A stretch of DNA of 64,000 nucleotides from Leptospira abararensis (GTDB taxonomy: Bacteria > Spirochaetota > Leptospiria > Leptospirales > Leptospiraceae), in assembly GCF_016918735.1 (NCBI RefSeq), contig NZ_JAFFPR010000050.1, forward strand, positions 186,001-250,000. Direction: 5' to 3'. The position numbers and the translations under genes are program-made. Below, piece by piece: positions 27,692 to 38,197 of this stretch. Each line of letters opens with the position of its first letter. The first letter of the stretch is position 1. The notes under the pieces are model-generated. The model saw only the letters and a list, made by a program, of their open reading frames with translations, did not search any database and was not told where the DNA came from.

Positions 27692-27752
27692 AAGTTAAAT
27701 TGATTTATGATTTGCTTAACATAAGTTATAGAACTTGTGAATTTAGAAAATC

Positions 27753-29057
27753 CTAATCAATAATTCCCAATCGTTTGAAGATCAGCGGAATTCGTTCCAG
27801 GTAAGGTTTGATTTGAAAAATTTCTTCCAAATCACTATCTTTTAAGATGGAGGAACACCTTGGATCTTGTTTCAAAAGATCACGCAGATTTTTGGATTGG
27901 TCTCCCCAGACTGCCATCGCATTTTCTTGTACAATTAGATAAGCATCTTCTCTAGAAATCCCACCTTTTTCAATCAGCCATAACAAAACTTTTTGAGAAA
28001 AAATAAGGCCACGAGTTACGTTTAATGTGCGTTCTGTGGCATCTGGATACACATGAAGTCCTTTAAGTACAAAATTCATTTTTTCCAAAATGTAATCTAG
28101 GGCAATGGTGGAATCGGGAAGTACAATTCGTTCGGCAGAGGAATGAGAAATATCTCTTTCATGCCAAAGTCCCACGTTCTGTAATCCAACGTTTACGTTA
28201 GAACGAATGACTCTGGAGATTCCAGAAATACGCTCACATACAACGGGGTTACGTTTGTGAGGCATAGCCGAAGAACCTTTTTGGCCTTTGGCAAATGGTT
28301 CTTCTACTTCGCGTCCTTCTGTTTTTTGTAAGAGGCGAATTTCTGTAGCCATACGATCTAAACTCGCAGCCACTACACCTAGAACCGACATATAGAATGC
28401 ATGGCGATCCCGCGAGATCACTTGTGTTGCAATGGGGTCTACCTTCAGACCAAGTTTATTTAGAACGTATTCTTCAATTTCTAGGTCAATATTGGAATAG
28501 GTTCCCACGGCCCCGGACAATTTACCTACGGCAATTTGTTCTCGTGCATCTTTCATCCGTTCTAAGTTACGTGTCATCTCAGCAAAGAAGAGGGCAAACT
28601 TTAATCCTAAGGTCATCGGCTCTGCATGGATTCCATGAGAACGTCCGATACAAGGGAGGTCTTTGTACTCTTTTGCTTTTTCTTTTGTTGTTTGTAAAAG
28701 TGTTTCGGTCCTTTGGATGAGAAGATCCATTGCTTGGACCATTTGTACACAAAGTGCTGTGTCCCCTACATCACTGGAAGTCAGTCCGAAGTGAACATGG
28801 CGGCCAGCAGGCCCAATATAAGAATTCAGGTTTGTTAAATAGGCAATCACATCATGGTGAACTTTGGATTCGATTTCTAAAATCTCTTCAACGTTGAATT
28901 TTGCCTTTTGTTTGATGGTTTCGAGGTCTTCTTTCGGGACTTCTCCGCGGTTGGCACGAGCTTCGCAGGCATAAATTTCAATATCTGTCCAAATCTTAAA
29001 TTTGTTCTCTAATTCCCAGATGGCGGAAATCTCTGGATGGCTATAACGATCGATCAT
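27753..29057 (-). CDS. purB: Adenylosuccinate lyase
   Basis: A 434-residue fumarase/aspartase-superfamily enzyme. It cleaves SAICAR to AICAR and adenylosuccinate to AMP in purine synthesis. The signature SSAMPHKRNP is at 262-271 on the flexible catalytic loop; H141 (RSHGIHAEP) and the TSSDVGDT segment (93-100) are other active-site parts. Length matches the short bacterial PurB class. It is divergent from the FabG-like gene and has its own terminator. Confidence 0.95.
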   Translation of the reverse strand: MIDRYSHPEISAIWELENKFKIWTDIEIYACEARANRGEVPKEDLETIKQKAKFNVEEILEIESKVHHDVIAYLTNLNSYIGPAGRHVHFGLTSSDVGDTALCVQMVQAMDLLIQRTETLLQTTKEKAKEYKDLPCIGRSHGIHAEPMTLGLKFALFFAEMTRNLERMKDAREQIAVGKLSGAVGTYSNIDLEIEEYVLNKLGLKVDPIATQVISRDRHAFYMSVLGVVAASLDRMATEIRLLQKTEGREVEEPFAKGQKGSSAMPHKRNPVVCERISGISRVIRSNVNVGLQNVGLWHERDISHSSAERIVLPDSTIALDYILEKMNFVLKGLHVYPDATERTLNVTRGLIFSQKVLLWLIEKGGISREDAYLIVQENAMAVWGDQSKNLRDLLKQDPRCSSILKDSDLEEIFQIKPYLERIPLIFKRLGIID

Positions 29058-29165
29058 AAGGGCAGTCTTTCAGTAGAAAGTTCTCTTTCAACTGGGAATT
29101 TTACGATTGCCGAACGATGTTCGAGAATCAAGTTTAGAATCTAGTAATAAATCCTAGGGGGGCAT

Positions 29166-29933
29166 ATGTCCAAAGAATTCGAAGGAAAAGTAGCACTGGT
29201 AACAGGAGCTGCCTCTCCCATTGGTTTGGGAAGAGCTATCGCAAACCGTATCGCATCGCATGGTGCAAGTTTGGTGCTTGTTGACTTGAATCAGGAAAAA
29301 ATTGAAGAAGCTGCAAGAGAAGTTGAAGCAAAATTTGGTGTGAAGGCAATCGGTGTTGCTTGTAACGTAACAAAACCAGAAGATTGTGACGCTGCTATTA
29401 GCAAAACAAAGGAAGCTTTTGGAAAATTAGACTTTCTTGTGAACAACGCGGGAGTTTTGAAAGATAACCTTCTCATTCGTATGTCTGAACAAGAATACGA
29501 TTTCGTAATGGACGTGAATTGTAAGGGAGTTTTCCTTATGACTAAATCCGCAAGTAAATTGATTCTTAAATCTGACTCTGGTCGGATCGTAAATATCTCC
29601 TCGGTTTCTGGACTCACAGGGCAACCGGGACAAGCAAACTATTCTACTTCCAAAGCCGGAGTGATTGCTTTAACTAAAGTTTCTGCTCGTGAATTTTCTG
29701 GAAGAAACGTGTTAGTAAATGCAGTTTGCCCTGGATACGTTCAAACAGAAATGACAGGAACTCTTTCAAAAGAAGTCCAAGACAAGTTGACGGATCCTTC
29801 TGTGATTCCACTCAAACGTCCAGGAAAACAAGAAGAGATCGCATCTGCTGTTAAGTTTTTCTTAAGCAACGATGCATCTTACATTACTGGAACTTACCTC
29901 CGTGTTGACGGTGGCGCAGCTATCGGGATGTAG
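29166..29933 (+). CDS. Short-chain dehydrogenase/reductase, FabG-like
   Basis: A 255-residue classical SDR with the nucleotide loop [10 protein letters not shown] (13-22), NNAG (93-96), and the catalytic Ser near 145 with Y159 and K163. The C-terminal VDGGAAIGM is like FabG. It may be a 3-oxoacyl-ACP reductase or act on other 3-oxoacyl or alcohol substrates; no fatty-acid genes are adjacent. A G-rich Shine-Dalgarno sequence precedes the ATG. It converges on the M23 gene with a 14 bp overlap. Confidence 0.88.
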   Translation: MSKEFEGKVALVTGAASPIGLGRAIANRIASHGASLVLVDLNQEKIEEAAREVEAKFGVKAIGVACNVTKPEDCDAAISKTKEAFGKLDFLVNNAGVLKDNLLIRMSEQEYDFVMDVNCKGVFLMTKSASKLILKSDSGRIVNISSVSGLTGQPGQANYSTSKAGVIALTKVSAREFSGRNVLVNAVCPGYVQTEMTGTLSKEVQDKLTDPSVIPLKRPGKQEEIASAVKFFLSNDASYITGTYLRVDGGAAIGM

Positions 29934-31884
29934 ATTTTTTATCCTTTGCCTTAGGTGCGGATGTGATTGGTTTAATCGCCTTTTGCACCTTAGGCGAAGA
30001 TGGCTTTGTTTTAGTTTCATTTGTGTTCTTTTTATCTTTAGCAGTTTCTATCTTTAGGTTGTCTAAAGTCGGTTTCTTTTTTTCTTCGATGACTGGTGGT
30101 GATTGGATTTCGTATTCATAGCGAACCGTTGAACTCCAGTTTCCTGCAAAATCTCTTACACTCGCAAGCACTGTATGTTTCCCAGGTTCGTATAAAATTT
30201 CTGGTTCAAAGATTTCTAAACGTCCGTCTTTGGGAAAAAACTCTGCCTTTCCTGGGATACCGTCTACAGTGATATCAAAACCATCTGGCATAATTCCTGA
30301 TCCAACATCCACTGCCTTTAGATACAAAGCAAAGTCTTCCCTAGGATAAACCGTTTTATTCATAAATTCATGTAGATAAATATTTGGTGGAGTTTGGTCT
30401 GAAAGAACAACAAAGAGGCCTGTTTTACGCAGTCTAACTTTGAAAAACTGACCCCAGGAACTAAAAGAAGATCCATTTATCTTTTTTACATTTCCATTGG
30501 CTAAAACTTCATATAAATCGGCCGAATTGATATCTTTGGTTTTGGGAACTTTTACATAGAGATCATAACCTAAATTGAAGTCTTTAAAATCAGGACCAAT
30601 TTTGTATACACTGGAGAGTTGGTTGAGTCCCTGTGTGTTGATTTGGATTTGTTCTTGGGCTTCAATTTCAAAAAATGCTTTTGAATATACTGCGTTGACA
30701 GGAAAAAATAATTCTACCTTTGTATCTTTCGATTTAAAAGTAGTATAACGATCGTAATACACATTGTATTTCCATTCTTTAGTAACTATGTGGCTATAAT
30801 CACCTTGGTCTTTCAGGATAAAAAAGGAAGCAAAAGACATTTGTCCACCCATTCCCGTAGCCCTTATCGTGATTTCTTTTGGCTCTCCCATTCGCATCTG
30901 TTCGCTATCAAGAAGTCCTTGTTCTCTACCATTACTTCTCATTCCCAAGAGATCATTTCCATCACGAGTATGTAGATAATAAGAAAATGGATTTCCGTTT
31001 GGTTTACTTACAGAACTATCATACAACAAAACGTTTTTTCTTGTATGTTCTTTTAGAATTTTTGAGAGCTGAAAGCCTTGTAAAACGTTTTCACCAATTA
31101 ACATATCCAAAGTGAAAATGCCTAAACGATTGCTATTGGATTTTTGATGGATGGCAATTTGGATTCCCACCTTCCCTTGGATAAAAAGAGTGGGAGACTC
31201 TGATAATTCAAATCGATTTCCTGCAGCTTCATAAAATGGAATTTCGACAGCTTCATTTCGACCATTGATAAAGGTTCTTGGTGTTTGAGGTGTGATGCGT
31301 AGTGCATTGAATACAATGGGTTCTGCCACATTATAACCCAAACCATAATGCATGGGGTTGTAATATACATTATCTTTAAAAAGTTCAAAATGAAGGTGCG
31401 GTGGCCCAACGCCCGTATCACCCGAAAAAGCAATGGTTTCGCCCACTTCCACATCCACGGCTTCAGGAAGTGCAATATCGAAATCAGTTCGATCTTTGTA
31501 TCGTTTTGCTTGTTTCGATTTTAAAATCTGTTTGATGATTTTTTGAGAGAATTTATGCAGATGACCATAACGAGATGTCATTCCATCATCATGCTGCAGA
31601 AAAAGCGCATAACCAATGCTAGTCCATCGTCTTTGAACTCTTGTTACTTTTCCTTTGGCGACAGCAAGAATAGGTATTCCAATTTTTCCACCTGTCGAAA
31701 AATCCTGACCCATATGGAAGTGACCGGTTCTAAATTCTCCAAAAGCACCGGTAATCGTATCATAACCTTTTACTGGCCAAACATATGGATTTTTTAAAAC
31801 AAAACCTGGCGGGAAATCAGAGACAGATATTGCAGAGAGAGGATAAAGAGAGAGGATAAGTACTAATACGAAGGAACGCAACAT
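29920..31884 (-). CDS. Exported M23-family peptidase with long C-terminal region
   Basis: A 654-residue protein with a signal peptide (residues 1-18). The LytM/M23 domain (about 40-180) has H57 and D61 in HMGQD, H110 in GHLH and HLH at 163-165, so it should be an active zinc endopeptidase on peptidoglycan cross-bridges, or an activator of such enzymes. Residues 250-580 look like beta-sandwich modules, and the last 60 residues are rich in Lys, Thr, Pro and Ser, perhaps binding the wall or membrane. Typical of large spirochaete envelope M23 proteins. Confidence 0.88.
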   Translation of the reverse strand: MLRSFVLVLILSLYPLSAISVSDFPPGFVLKNPYVWPVKGYDTITGAFGEFRTGHFHMGQDFSTGGKIGIPILAVAKGKVTRVQRRWTSIGYALFLQHDDGMTSRYGHLHKFSQKIIKQILKSKQAKRYKDRTDFDIALPEAVDVEVGETIAFSGDTGVGPPHLHFELFKDNVYYNPMHYGLGYNVAEPIVFNALRITPQTPRTFINGRNEAVEIPFYEAAGNRFELSESPTLFIQGKVGIQIAIHQKSNSNRLGIFTLDMLIGENVLQGFQLSKILKEHTRKNVLLYDSSVSKPNGNPFSYYLHTRDGNDLLGMRSNGREQGLLDSEQMRMGEPKEITIRATGMGGQMSFASFFILKDQGDYSHIVTKEWKYNVYYDRYTTFKSKDTKVELFFPVNAVYSKAFFEIEAQEQIQINTQGLNQLSSVYKIGPDFKDFNLGYDLYVKVPKTKDINSADLYEVLANGNVKKINGSSFSSWGQFFKVRLRKTGLFVVLSDQTPPNIYLHEFMNKTVYPREDFALYLKAVDVGSGIMPDGFDITVDGIPGKAEFFPKDGRLEIFEPEILYEPGKHTVLASVRDFAGNWSSTVRYEYEIQSPPVIEEKKKPTLDNLKIETAKDKKNTNETKTKPSSPKVQKAIKPITSAPKAKDKKSTSR

Positions 31885-31932
31885 CAGATTTCATTATTAT
31901 TTTCGGCGCTTATGGTGAAAAGACTTATAAGA

Positions 31933-31963
31933 ATCGAGGGGCGTTTGTATTTTTCCCCTCGAT
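31933..31963 (-). terminator. Hairpin between the enoyl-CoA hydratase and M23 genes
   Basis: ATCGAGGGG pairs perfectly with CCCCTCGAT around a 13-base loop. Only a short T-rich stretch follows on the minus strand, while six T follow seven bases later on the plus strand. A weak or factor-assisted terminator is likely. Confidence 0.5.
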
Positions 31964-31974
31964 CGCGGAGTTTT

Positions 31975-32757
31975 TTATTTAAAAACGGGTCTACGTTTTT
32001 CCTTTAGTGCTGTCATTGCTTCGAGTAAGTTATCAACAACACCAGGTTGTTCAAAAGATTTAATCGTATCTTTTTTATATTGTTCTAGGTTTGCGAGTAA
32101 AGCTCCATTTAATGTATTCTTAGTCGAGCGGTAAGCAGCAGATGGAACTTTAGAAAGTGTTTCTAATTTTTTTAAAGCGATCTTTCTTACTTCATCTGGG
32201 GTTGGGGCAATTTCATCAATGAGGCCAATTTTTTTGGCTTCAGCACCTTTGTAAGTAGTTCCTTCCAAACATACTTCTGCCCAATACCTTGGATCCACAC
32301 ACATTTTGATACGATCAATAAAACTTCCAGGCAATGGCAAACCGACATTGACTTCTGTAAATCCGATCCTTCCCTTTCCATCCAACATATATTTAAAATC
32401 AGAGGCAACTGTGATTACAGCACCACCACCCATCGCATGGCCCGTAACTTCGGTAATGAGTGGTTTGTCAAATTTAACCAGTTCCCCAAAAAGAATTACA
32501 ATTCCACCCACTTCATCGATAAGTTTGTCTCTACTCGTTGAAAGTAGGTTTTCCGCATCCAGACCATTACAAAAAAACTTTGGGTTATCTGTGGTTAGGA
32601 TGACACCTCGTTTGGAATTGTCGGCTTTGATTTCATTTAAGATCTCGCCCAGGTCTTTCATATTTTGACCTGTTAATGAGTTTTGATCATTCATTTGAAA
32701 GCGAATGATTTCGCCTTTACCGTTGGGAACATCGATGACTTCGCGTTTGTAGTTCAT
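31975..32757 (-). CDS. Enoyl-CoA hydratase/isomerase family protein
   Basis: A 260-residue crotonase-fold protein. The oxyanion-hole segments are FFCNGLDAENL (about 61-71) and GHAMGGGAVI (about 105-114). The usual catalytic Glu positions are not clearly conserved, with GFTEVNVGLPLPG in the second one, which may favour an isomerase (Delta3,Delta2-enoyl-CoA isomerase) role. It would fit fatty-acid oxidation, the main energy route of leptospires. An acyl-CoA dehydrogenase lies 4 kb away on the other strand. Confidence 0.85.
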   Translation of the reverse strand: MNYKREVIDVPNGKGEIIRFQMNDQNSLTGQNMKDLGEILNEIKADNSKRGVILTTDNPKFFCNGLDAENLLSTSRDKLIDEVGGIVILFGELVKFDKPLITEVTGHAMGGGAVITVASDFKYMLDGKGRIGFTEVNVGLPLPGSFIDRIKMCVDPRYWAEVCLEGTTYKGAEAKKIGLIDEIAPTPDEVRKIALKKLETLSKVPSAAYRSTKNTLNGALLANLEQYKKDTIKSFEQPGVVDNLLEAMTALKEKRRPVFK

Positions 32758-32781
32758 TGTTTACTTCTTTTCTTTAATAAA

Positions 32782-33738
32782 TTATGGTTGAGGAGGAGAT
32801 TCCGCTGAATCAGAATTAGGTGGTAGATCTGTAGATTCCGGAGAAGGGTTTGTATTTTCTGGAATGATAGGAGGAGTGATTGGAATTTCTATTTTGACTT
32901 GGCTGAGAAGTGTAGGAGTCGGTGGCGGTTCTTTGCCTGTTTCCTTTATGAACTTTTCCTTTTTCTCTTTTTTACGTTGTTCTTCGACTTTCTGCTCTTC
33001 CATTTTTACGTATTCATCGAATTCGTTTGGAGCCATAAAGACTAACATTTTTTCATCATCTGCTGCGTGTTCAATAAAAGCACCCATATGACGACCTGCA
33101 ATAAAAACAACTTTTTCATGATTGGAAAAGAGTTTCATCACTCGTTCGAATACTTCGACTTCTTCTTTTCCAAGTTCAGGAACTACTCTAACATCAAAAC
33201 AGATACGTTCTGTTTGTATGGATTTTAAAAAATTGGGAGTGAATATTTTTTTGAATTCTGGAAATACATAACGTTTGAGATTGGCACGGCATTGAAATAA
33301 AACACGTCCATGGCCTCGATCCACCACAACAAAGGACATATTGTCTCTCGTTTTGGAAGACTCGCTGAATTTATATTCTTCAATATGAGAATGGATTCTA
33401 TCTAGCAGCGGTTGTTTGATCAGAGGTTTCACCATATAATCGGTAAAACCTAGTGCTTTTAGATTTGCTACAAAATTGGCGTCCTCTTTCGGAATCATTG
33501 CCATGATGGGAATGTTATGGGTAATTACGTCTCGACGAAGTTCCAAAACAAATTCCAATTCTTTTTTATCTTTAAAAGTTAAACCCATCAGAATGATATC
33601 TGGGTTAGAGGATTTAACATACTCTTGCACAGTTTGCGAAAATTTTGTAATGACTACTCGTTGGCGTAAACCAAGGAAGATGTTTTCCAAATCTTGTGCG
33701 GAATTTGGATCGTTTTCAATCGCCATAATGAAATGCAT
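32782..33738 (-). CDS. Pseudo-receiver protein with Pro-rich tail
   Basis: A 318-residue protein. Residues 5-120 follow the CheY-like receiver fold, with the late Lys kept (K104 in YMVKPL), but the phospho-acceptor Asp is replaced by G52 in DIILMGL, so it cannot be phosphorylated in the usual way. A second domain (about 130-230) resembles a STAS- or PATAN-like fold but is not assigned. A charged coiled-coil stretch (about 240-270) and a Pro-rich tail follow. It starts 7 bp after the EAL-like gene stop, so they are probably co-transcribed. A second ATG four codons in is possible. Confidence 0.7.
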   Translation of the reverse strand: MHFIMAIENDPNSAQDLENIFLGLRQRVVITKFSQTVQEYVKSSNPDIILMGLTFKDKKELEFVLELRRDVITHNIPIMAMIPKEDANFVANLKALGFTDYMVKPLIKQPLLDRIHSHIEEYKFSESSKTRDNMSFVVVDRGHGRVLFQCRANLKRYVFPEFKKIFTPNFLKSIQTERICFDVRVVPELGKEEVEVFERVMKLFSNHEKVVFIAGRHMGAFIEHAADDEKMLVFMAPNEFDEYVKMEEQKVEEQRKKEKKEKFIKETGKEPPPTPTLLSQVKIEIPITPPIIPENTNPSPESTDLPPNSDSAESPPQP

Positions 33739-33745
33739 ATTTTTT

Positions 33746-35095
33746 TTAAATCAAACCCTCTTCCGAAGCCACTCGAAACAAATTCCCGACTTTCTTTTGT
33801 TTTTCTGACAAAATTTTATCTGTCAATACTTCTTTGACCACATCTTCGTGAATCGAATGAAGAAGTTCAAAATCCCTTTTGTAATCAGAAATTGTCATTT
33901 TACCAAAAAGTATGTTTGCTTGGAATTGATAAATTTGATGTTCCATAAGGAAACGTAAGGTATCATAATCCTCAACTGCTTCTGCTGTGATTACCGCCTC
34001 TCTGTTATCAGCAAGACGTTTGCAATAATCAATAAAAGCTAAGTTATCTAAAAATTTAATCTGGTCTTCTTCAATTTTGAATTTAAAACTGATCGGATCT
34101 AATTTGAATTCTTTGATCATAATCCCAAGATCCAAAACAATTTGGTGAGACTGACTTTTGACGCCAAAGTCATCCGCCGCAAAACTCATTCCATGCGAAT
34201 AAAAAGCATGACATACATCCTTTAATGGATAATGGGAATCATCATACGGTTTTTCGACTAATTCAAAACGAATATTTTCTGGAAGTAGGTCTTTGTTTTG
34301 AATTAGTTTTTTCAATCGATCCACACGGTTTGCATGGGAAAAAGTATCAATCAACGATTGAGGGGAAATATTGAATTTTAAAAGTCCTGGTGCCCCTTCA
34401 CAAGCAATGATGAGTTTTTCTAAAATTAAAAGTTCAATCCTGTTTAGGTCTTGGTCAGAAGGAATGTCATTGATTAAATCTTTATAGCCAATATAGGCCC
34501 CGCCACCCAAAAACACTTCTCCACCTTTGACAGAATATGTTTTGTCTTTTGGATTGAAGATCACAGTGGGTTGGATCATGGCCTCATGAACTGATCCAGA
34601 AATATAGGTATTGGCTTTATTGTAGTAAGTCCAACTCCAACGAACTAAGTTATCGTTTAGATTTTTTTCCGAAGATTTATAGAGTTCATTATAGATTTCA
34701 TCACTGTCAGAAATAAAATTGGATTGGGTTCTTGAAACTCCAAAGTGAAAAGAAGCCGTTTTATTTTGCATACATTGCTGTTGGAATTTACCGACAGCAT
34801 TTTCGATATTAGGGAATCTTTCAATGTCCCACTCAAAGAGCGGTGAAATTCCCATAATTAAAATGTTTTGTTTTTCTATATAATGAAATCCGAAACAGAT
34901 ATCTTCCAAATCTAAACAGGTATAAAACTCCGTTCGAAGTAGGTCCAAAAAATCAGTTAGATCAATACCGCTGACGTTTTCAAAACGAATGAGAAAGAGA
35001 GGTTTCCCTTGGTTCTCTTGAATAAAATGTTTTTTGAACACATCTAAGTCCTTCATACCAAAATAATAAGGACCTGTTAAAAGTTGATTTTTCAA
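33746..35095 (-). CDS. EAL-domain-like protein (possible c-di-GMP phosphodiesterase or binder)
   Basis: A 449-residue cytosolic protein. Residues about 185-425 align with an EAL domain: EVF (193-195) stands for EAL, then N242 in FNISPQSL, E278 in FELVE, DDFG (308-311), K331 and E372/E375 in AEAVED. The metal ligands are mostly kept but the signature motif is altered, so catalysis is uncertain. The first 170 residues look like a decayed GGDEF-type domain with no GGDEF motif. It is co-transcribed with the pseudo-receiver gene. Confidence 0.72.
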   Translation of the reverse strand: MKNQLLTGPYYFGMKDLDVFKKHFIQENQGKPLFLIRFENVSGIDLTDFLDLLRTEFYTCLDLEDICFGFHYIEKQNILIMGISPLFEWDIERFPNIENAVGKFQQQCMQNKTASFHFGVSRTQSNFISDSDEIYNELYKSSEKNLNDNLVRWSWTYYNKANTYISGSVHEAMIQPTVIFNPKDKTYSVKGGEVFLGGGAYIGYKDLINDIPSDQDLNRIELLILEKLIIACEGAPGLLKFNISPQSLIDTFSHANRVDRLKKLIQNKDLLPENIRFELVEKPYDDSHYPLKDVCHAFYSHGMSFAADDFGVKSQSHQIVLDLGIMIKEFKLDPISFKFKIEEDQIKFLDNLAFIDYCKRLADNREAVITAEAVEDYDTLRFLMEHQIYQFQANILFGKMTISDYKRDFELLHSIHEDVVKEVLTDKILSEKQKKVGNLFRVASEEGLI

Positions 35096-35183
35096 ATGTA
35101 GCCTTCGTATATGAATTGATTCTCTAACGACTTCTTGTAAATTTATGAGAATTCAAAAGAAAAGGCAACAAGGATAGTAACTT

Positions 35184-35429
35184 ATGTTTAGTTTTATTTG
35201 GTTTTTACTCATTGGTCTTGCGGCAGGTTGGCTTGCAGGTCGTATTTTACGTGGAAGAGGATTTGGACTGATTGCCAATTTGGTAATTGGTGTCGTGGGT
35301 TCCTTTTTAGGTGGAATTCTATTTGGACTCTTAGGTTTTCGCTCTTATGGACTCATTGCCGAGCTTATTGTGGCGGTGATTGGGGCCATTTTACTGATCT
35401 TCATCGCAGGATTGATCAAAAAAAGATAA
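35184..35429 (+). CDS. GlsB/YeaQ/YmgE-family small membrane protein
   Basis: An 81-residue protein with three glycine-rich membrane helices and the family pattern (GLAAGWLAGRILRGRG, then GVVGSFLGGILFG). Annotated in databases as transglycosylase-associated; members are stress-related inner-membrane proteins without a proven enzyme activity. AAGGA lies nine bases before the ATG. A single-gene unit. Confidence 0.88.
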   Translation: MFSFIWFLLIGLAAGWLAGRILRGRGFGLIANLVIGVVGSFLGGILFGLLGFRSYGLIAELIVAVIGAILLIFIAGLIKKR

Positions 35430-35494
35430 ACCGACGAATTTGGATTTTTCTGCGCTAACATCAGTAGTGAGCAAAGGAGATACAAATCAGATGC

Positions 35495-35523
35495 AGACAG
35501 GGCGACATAACTCGTCCCTGTCT
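35495..35523. terminator. Hairpin between the GlsB-type gene and yebC
   Basis: AGACAGGG pairs with CCCTGTCT, extended by CGA/TCG with one bulged T, around a 6-base loop. No good T-run follows in either direction. It stands between two convergent genes and may end both transcripts. Confidence 0.5.
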
Positions 35524-35537
35524 TTGGGAGAAAAATT

Positions 35538-36281
35538 TTAATCTAACTCTACCCCGTCACCTAACTCAAAGTTGGAGCTCACACCTTGCACGTCGTCGTT
35601 GGCTTCCAAGTTTTCAATCAGCTTCATTACTTTCTCAGCGGTTTCTTTATCGTTCACTTCGACAGTTGTCATCGGAATGTATTTAATTTCCGATTCTTCC
35701 ATATTCAATCCCTTGGTAGAAAGAGCGGATTGGACTGCCTCATATTCTGCAGGAGTTGTGAGTACCACATACATCCCATCATTGACTTGGATGTCTTCAG
35801 CGCCAGCACTCAGTGCTAAATCAAAGAGAGATTCTTCGGAAATTTGATCTGCCTTTAGGGTGAGTTGGCCCTTTCGTTCGAATAGACGAGAAACGGCACC
35901 TGCGTTGGCAAGCGACCCACCTAATTTCGTTAGAATACTTTTAATCTCAGGAGTCGTTCGCGATTTTTTATCGGTTAGTACATCCACCATAATCGCAACA
36001 CCACCAGGTGCGTAACATTCGTACAGGCACTCTTCATAGACCATGCCCTCCAAACCACCGGTACCTTTTTTGATGGCACGTTCGATGTTGTCCTTTGGCA
36101 TATTGGCAGCTTTTGCTTTTGTAACAGCAAGGCGAAGTCTTGGATTTCCTTCTTGGTCTCCACCACCATCTTTGGCTGCTACGGAAATTTCTTTGGCAAT
36201 CCTTGTAAAGATGGCGCCTCTTTTGGCGTCAATGGCTCCCTTTTTTCTTCGAATCGTCGCCCATTTCGAGTGTCCTGACAT
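35538..36281 (-). CDS. yebC: YebC/PmpR-family regulator (TACO1-like)
   Basis: A 247-residue protein starting with [21 protein letters not shown], the family signature, followed by the [27 protein letters not shown] block. Members are DNA-binding regulators or ribosome-associated factors that help translation of proline stretches. It probably stands alone, divergent from the acyl-CoA dehydrogenase gene. Confidence 0.95.
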   Translation of the reverse strand: MSGHSKWATIRRKKGAIDAKRGAIFTRIAKEISVAAKDGGGDQEGNPRLRLAVTKAKAANMPKDNIERAIKKGTGGLEGMVYEECLYECYAPGGVAIMVDVLTDKKSRTTPEIKSILTKLGGSLANAGAVSRLFERKGQLTLKADQISEESLFDLALSAGAEDIQVNDGMYVVLTTPAEYEAVQSALSTKGLNMEESEIKYIPMTTVEVNDKETAEKVMKLIENLEANDDVQGVSSNFELGDGVELD

Positions 36282-36404
36282 TGTTTTCTCCCATGGCTAG
36301 GATTTTGGATTCAAAAGATTTTTCAACAGATTTAAGTCGCCCTAGTTTCTTGACTCAGAGAGAAAATTCCAAAGTACTGTAAAAAAACATCAATAAGGCT
36401 ACCC

Positions 36405-37571
36405 ATGATCGACTTTTCCATCACCGATGAACAAAAAGCCCTCCGCGATTTAGCGAGAGATTTCGCCAAAAATGAAATGATTCCAAAGGCGGAACACCAT
36501 GACCACACAGGTGAATATCCGAAAGAAGTATTAAAAAAAGCTTTTGACGTAGGCCTTATGAATATGCACATCCCAGCGGAATACGGTGGTGCAGGCCTCG
36601 GTGTTTTGGACGAACTCATCGCTTCAGAAGAGTTGTTTTATGGTTGTTCCGGAATGGCAACTGCCATCCTTGCAAACAATCTTGCATTAGCGCCTGTTCT
36701 ACTCGGGGCTGATGACTATGTAATGAAAAAATTCATCCAACCAATGTCGGAAACCTTCACTCTTGCTGCTTATGCAGTAACAGAGCCTGGGGCAGGATCT
36801 GACGTAGCCGGAATTCGCACGGTTGCAAAACGTGTGGGCGACGAATACATCATCAATGGATCCAAAATGTGGATCACAAATGCAGGTCATGCAGACTGGT
36901 TTTTTGTTTTAGCAAAAACAGATCCAAATGCCGGCCACAAAGGTATGACTGGATTCATCGTAGATGCCAAAACTCCTGGAATCATTATCGGTAAAAAAGA
37001 AAAAAATATGGGACAACGTTGTTCCGACACTCGCGGTGTTACCTTCGAAGATGTAAAAGTTCCCAAAGAAAACATGATCGGGAAAGAAGGGGACGGATTC
37101 AAAATTGCTATGGGTGCTTTTGATAAAACTCGTCCAGCCGTTGCGATTGGAGCTGTTGGTGTGGCTCGTGCGGCCCTTGATCATTCCATTCGTTATGCAA
37201 ACACTCGTAATGCGTTCGGAAAACCGATTTCTGTCAACCAAGGTGTTAGTTTTATGATCGCCGAAATGGCTCGTGACATTGAAGCGGGAAGACTACTCTG
37301 TTGGCAATCTGCTTGGCTTATTGATAGCGGATACAGGAACACATACCAAGCATCCATCGCAAAAGTATTTTGTGCCGATATGGCTATGCGTGTCACTACA
37401 GATGCAGTTCAGATCTTTGGTGGTTACGGATTTAACGAAGAATACCCTGTAGAAAAATTAATGCGCGATGCTAAAATTTTCCAAATCTACGAAGGTACTT
37501 CACAAATCCAACGTGTGATCATATCCAAATTTCTCAATGACGGGGTTGGGATCGAAACTCCTAACGCGTAA
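36405..37571 (+). CDS. Acyl-CoA dehydrogenase
   Basis: A 388-residue FAD enzyme for the first step of beta-oxidation, most like the medium/short-chain class. [11 protein letters not shown] (about 128-138) and the WITNAG segment bind FAD and substrate; the catalytic base is E363 in [13 protein letters not shown] lies eight bases before the ATG. The electron acceptor would be ETF, which is not encoded nearby. A stable hairpin follows the stop. Confidence 0.93.
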   Translation: MIDFSITDEQKALRDLARDFAKNEMIPKAEHHDHTGEYPKEVLKKAFDVGLMNMHIPAEYGGAGLGVLDELIASEELFYGCSGMATAILANNLALAPVLLGADDYVMKKFIQPMSETFTLAAYAVTEPGAGSDVAGIRTVAKRVGDEYIINGSKMWITNAGHADWFFVLAKTDPNAGHKGMTGFIVDAKTPGIIIGKKEKNMGQRCSDTRGVTFEDVKVPKENMIGKEGDGFKIAMGAFDKTRPAVAIGAVGVARAALDHSIRYANTRNAFGKPISVNQGVSFMIAEMARDIEAGRLLCWQSAWLIDSGYRNTYQASIAKVFCADMAMRVTTDAVQIFGGYGFNEEYPVEKLMRDAKIFQIYEGTSQIQRVIISKFLNDGVGIETPNA

Positions 37572-37582
37572 AGATTGGATTT

Positions 37583-37619
37583 AGGACAGGTGGAATCAAA
37601 AGTTTACTCCACTTGTCCT
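37583..37619 (+). promoter_or_regulatory. Hairpin between the acyl-CoA dehydrogenase gene and pabA
   Basis: AGGACAGGTGGA pairs with TCCACTTGTCCT (12 bp, one G-T) around a 13-base loop. It ends eight bases before the pabA ATG and has no T-run, so it is either a weak terminator or a leader structure acting on pabA translation. Confidence 0.5.
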
Positions 37620-37627
37620 CTCCTAGT

Positions 37628-38197
37628 ATGTTCCTTCTCATCGACAACTACGATTCATTCACCTATATTCTGTACCAATACCTGAACCAAATCATACCAA
37701 CTACTGTCATGCGGCATGATGAAGACTTACCTCTGGATTTACAAAAAAAATACAAGGCAGTTGTTTTGTCACCTGGACCCGGCCTTCCTAAAACTTCAGG
37801 AAAACTCATGTCACATTTAGATTCAATGTATGAGACAATGCCGATACTTGGGATTTGCCTTGGCCACCAAGCCATCGGAGAAATGTTTGGAGCCAATTTG
37901 GTACAAACAGCCGATGTGTTTCATGGAAGGCCTTCTGAAATCTTTCACAATGGCGAAGGTATCTTTAAAAACATTCCCAATGGCTTTTTAGCAAACCGTT
38001 ACCATTCTTGGTCGGTTTCGAAAGTTGCTTTTCCGAGCGAATTGGAAGTGACAGCCGAAACAAAAGATGGAGTCATAATGGGAATTCGTCACAGAAAATG
38101 GAATCAGGTCTTTGGGGTTCAGTTCCATCCAGAATCTATCCTCACCGAACATGGGGAAACCTTACTCCGTAACTTCTATGAGGAAGTAATCCAATGA
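37628..38197 (+). CDS. pabA: Aminodeoxychorismate synthase glutamine amidotransferase (PabA-like)
   Basis: A 189-residue class I amidotransferase with C77 in GICLGHQ, H167 and E169 in QFHPES. trpG with its own trpE lies at 7.3 kb, so this copy is best read as the PabA subunit for folate synthesis, though no pabB is adjacent. A TTG five codons upstream is in frame; neither start has a Shine-Dalgarno sequence and a hairpin ends just before the ATG. It overlaps msbA by 4 bp (ATGA). Confidence 0.82.
   Translation: MFLLIDNYDSFTYILYQYLNQIIPTTVMRHDEDLPLDLQKKYKAVVLSPGPGLPKTSGKLMSHLDSMYETMPILGICLGHQAIGEMFGANLVQTADVFHGRPSEIFHNGEGIFKNIPNGFLANRYHSWSVSKVAFPSELEVTAETKDGVIMGIRHRKWNQVFGVQFHPESILTEHGETLLRNFYEEVIQ

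Larger units (their letters stand above)
27183..27752. other. 570 bp gene-free region between the esterase gene and purB
   Basis: It starts with an AT-only hairpin (27185-27203) just after the esterase stop, continues through AT-rich sequence to about 27410, then changes to a more GC-rich, structured stretch (27427-27565) with an imperfect inverted repeat and a second hairpin (GTATAG/CTATAC at 27540-27554, flanked by ACGC/GCGT). It ends with the purB terminator. The only minus-strand ORF here starts inside that terminator and is not credible. It may be a remnant of a mobile or cassette element or hold a small RNA; neither is shown. Confidence 0.5.

Noticed and set aside
31933..31974. Strong intrinsic terminator for a plus-strand transcript
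   Set aside because: The T-run fits that direction, but the plus-strand gene upstream ends 2 kb earlier; it is listed only as a hairpin for the minus-strand gene.
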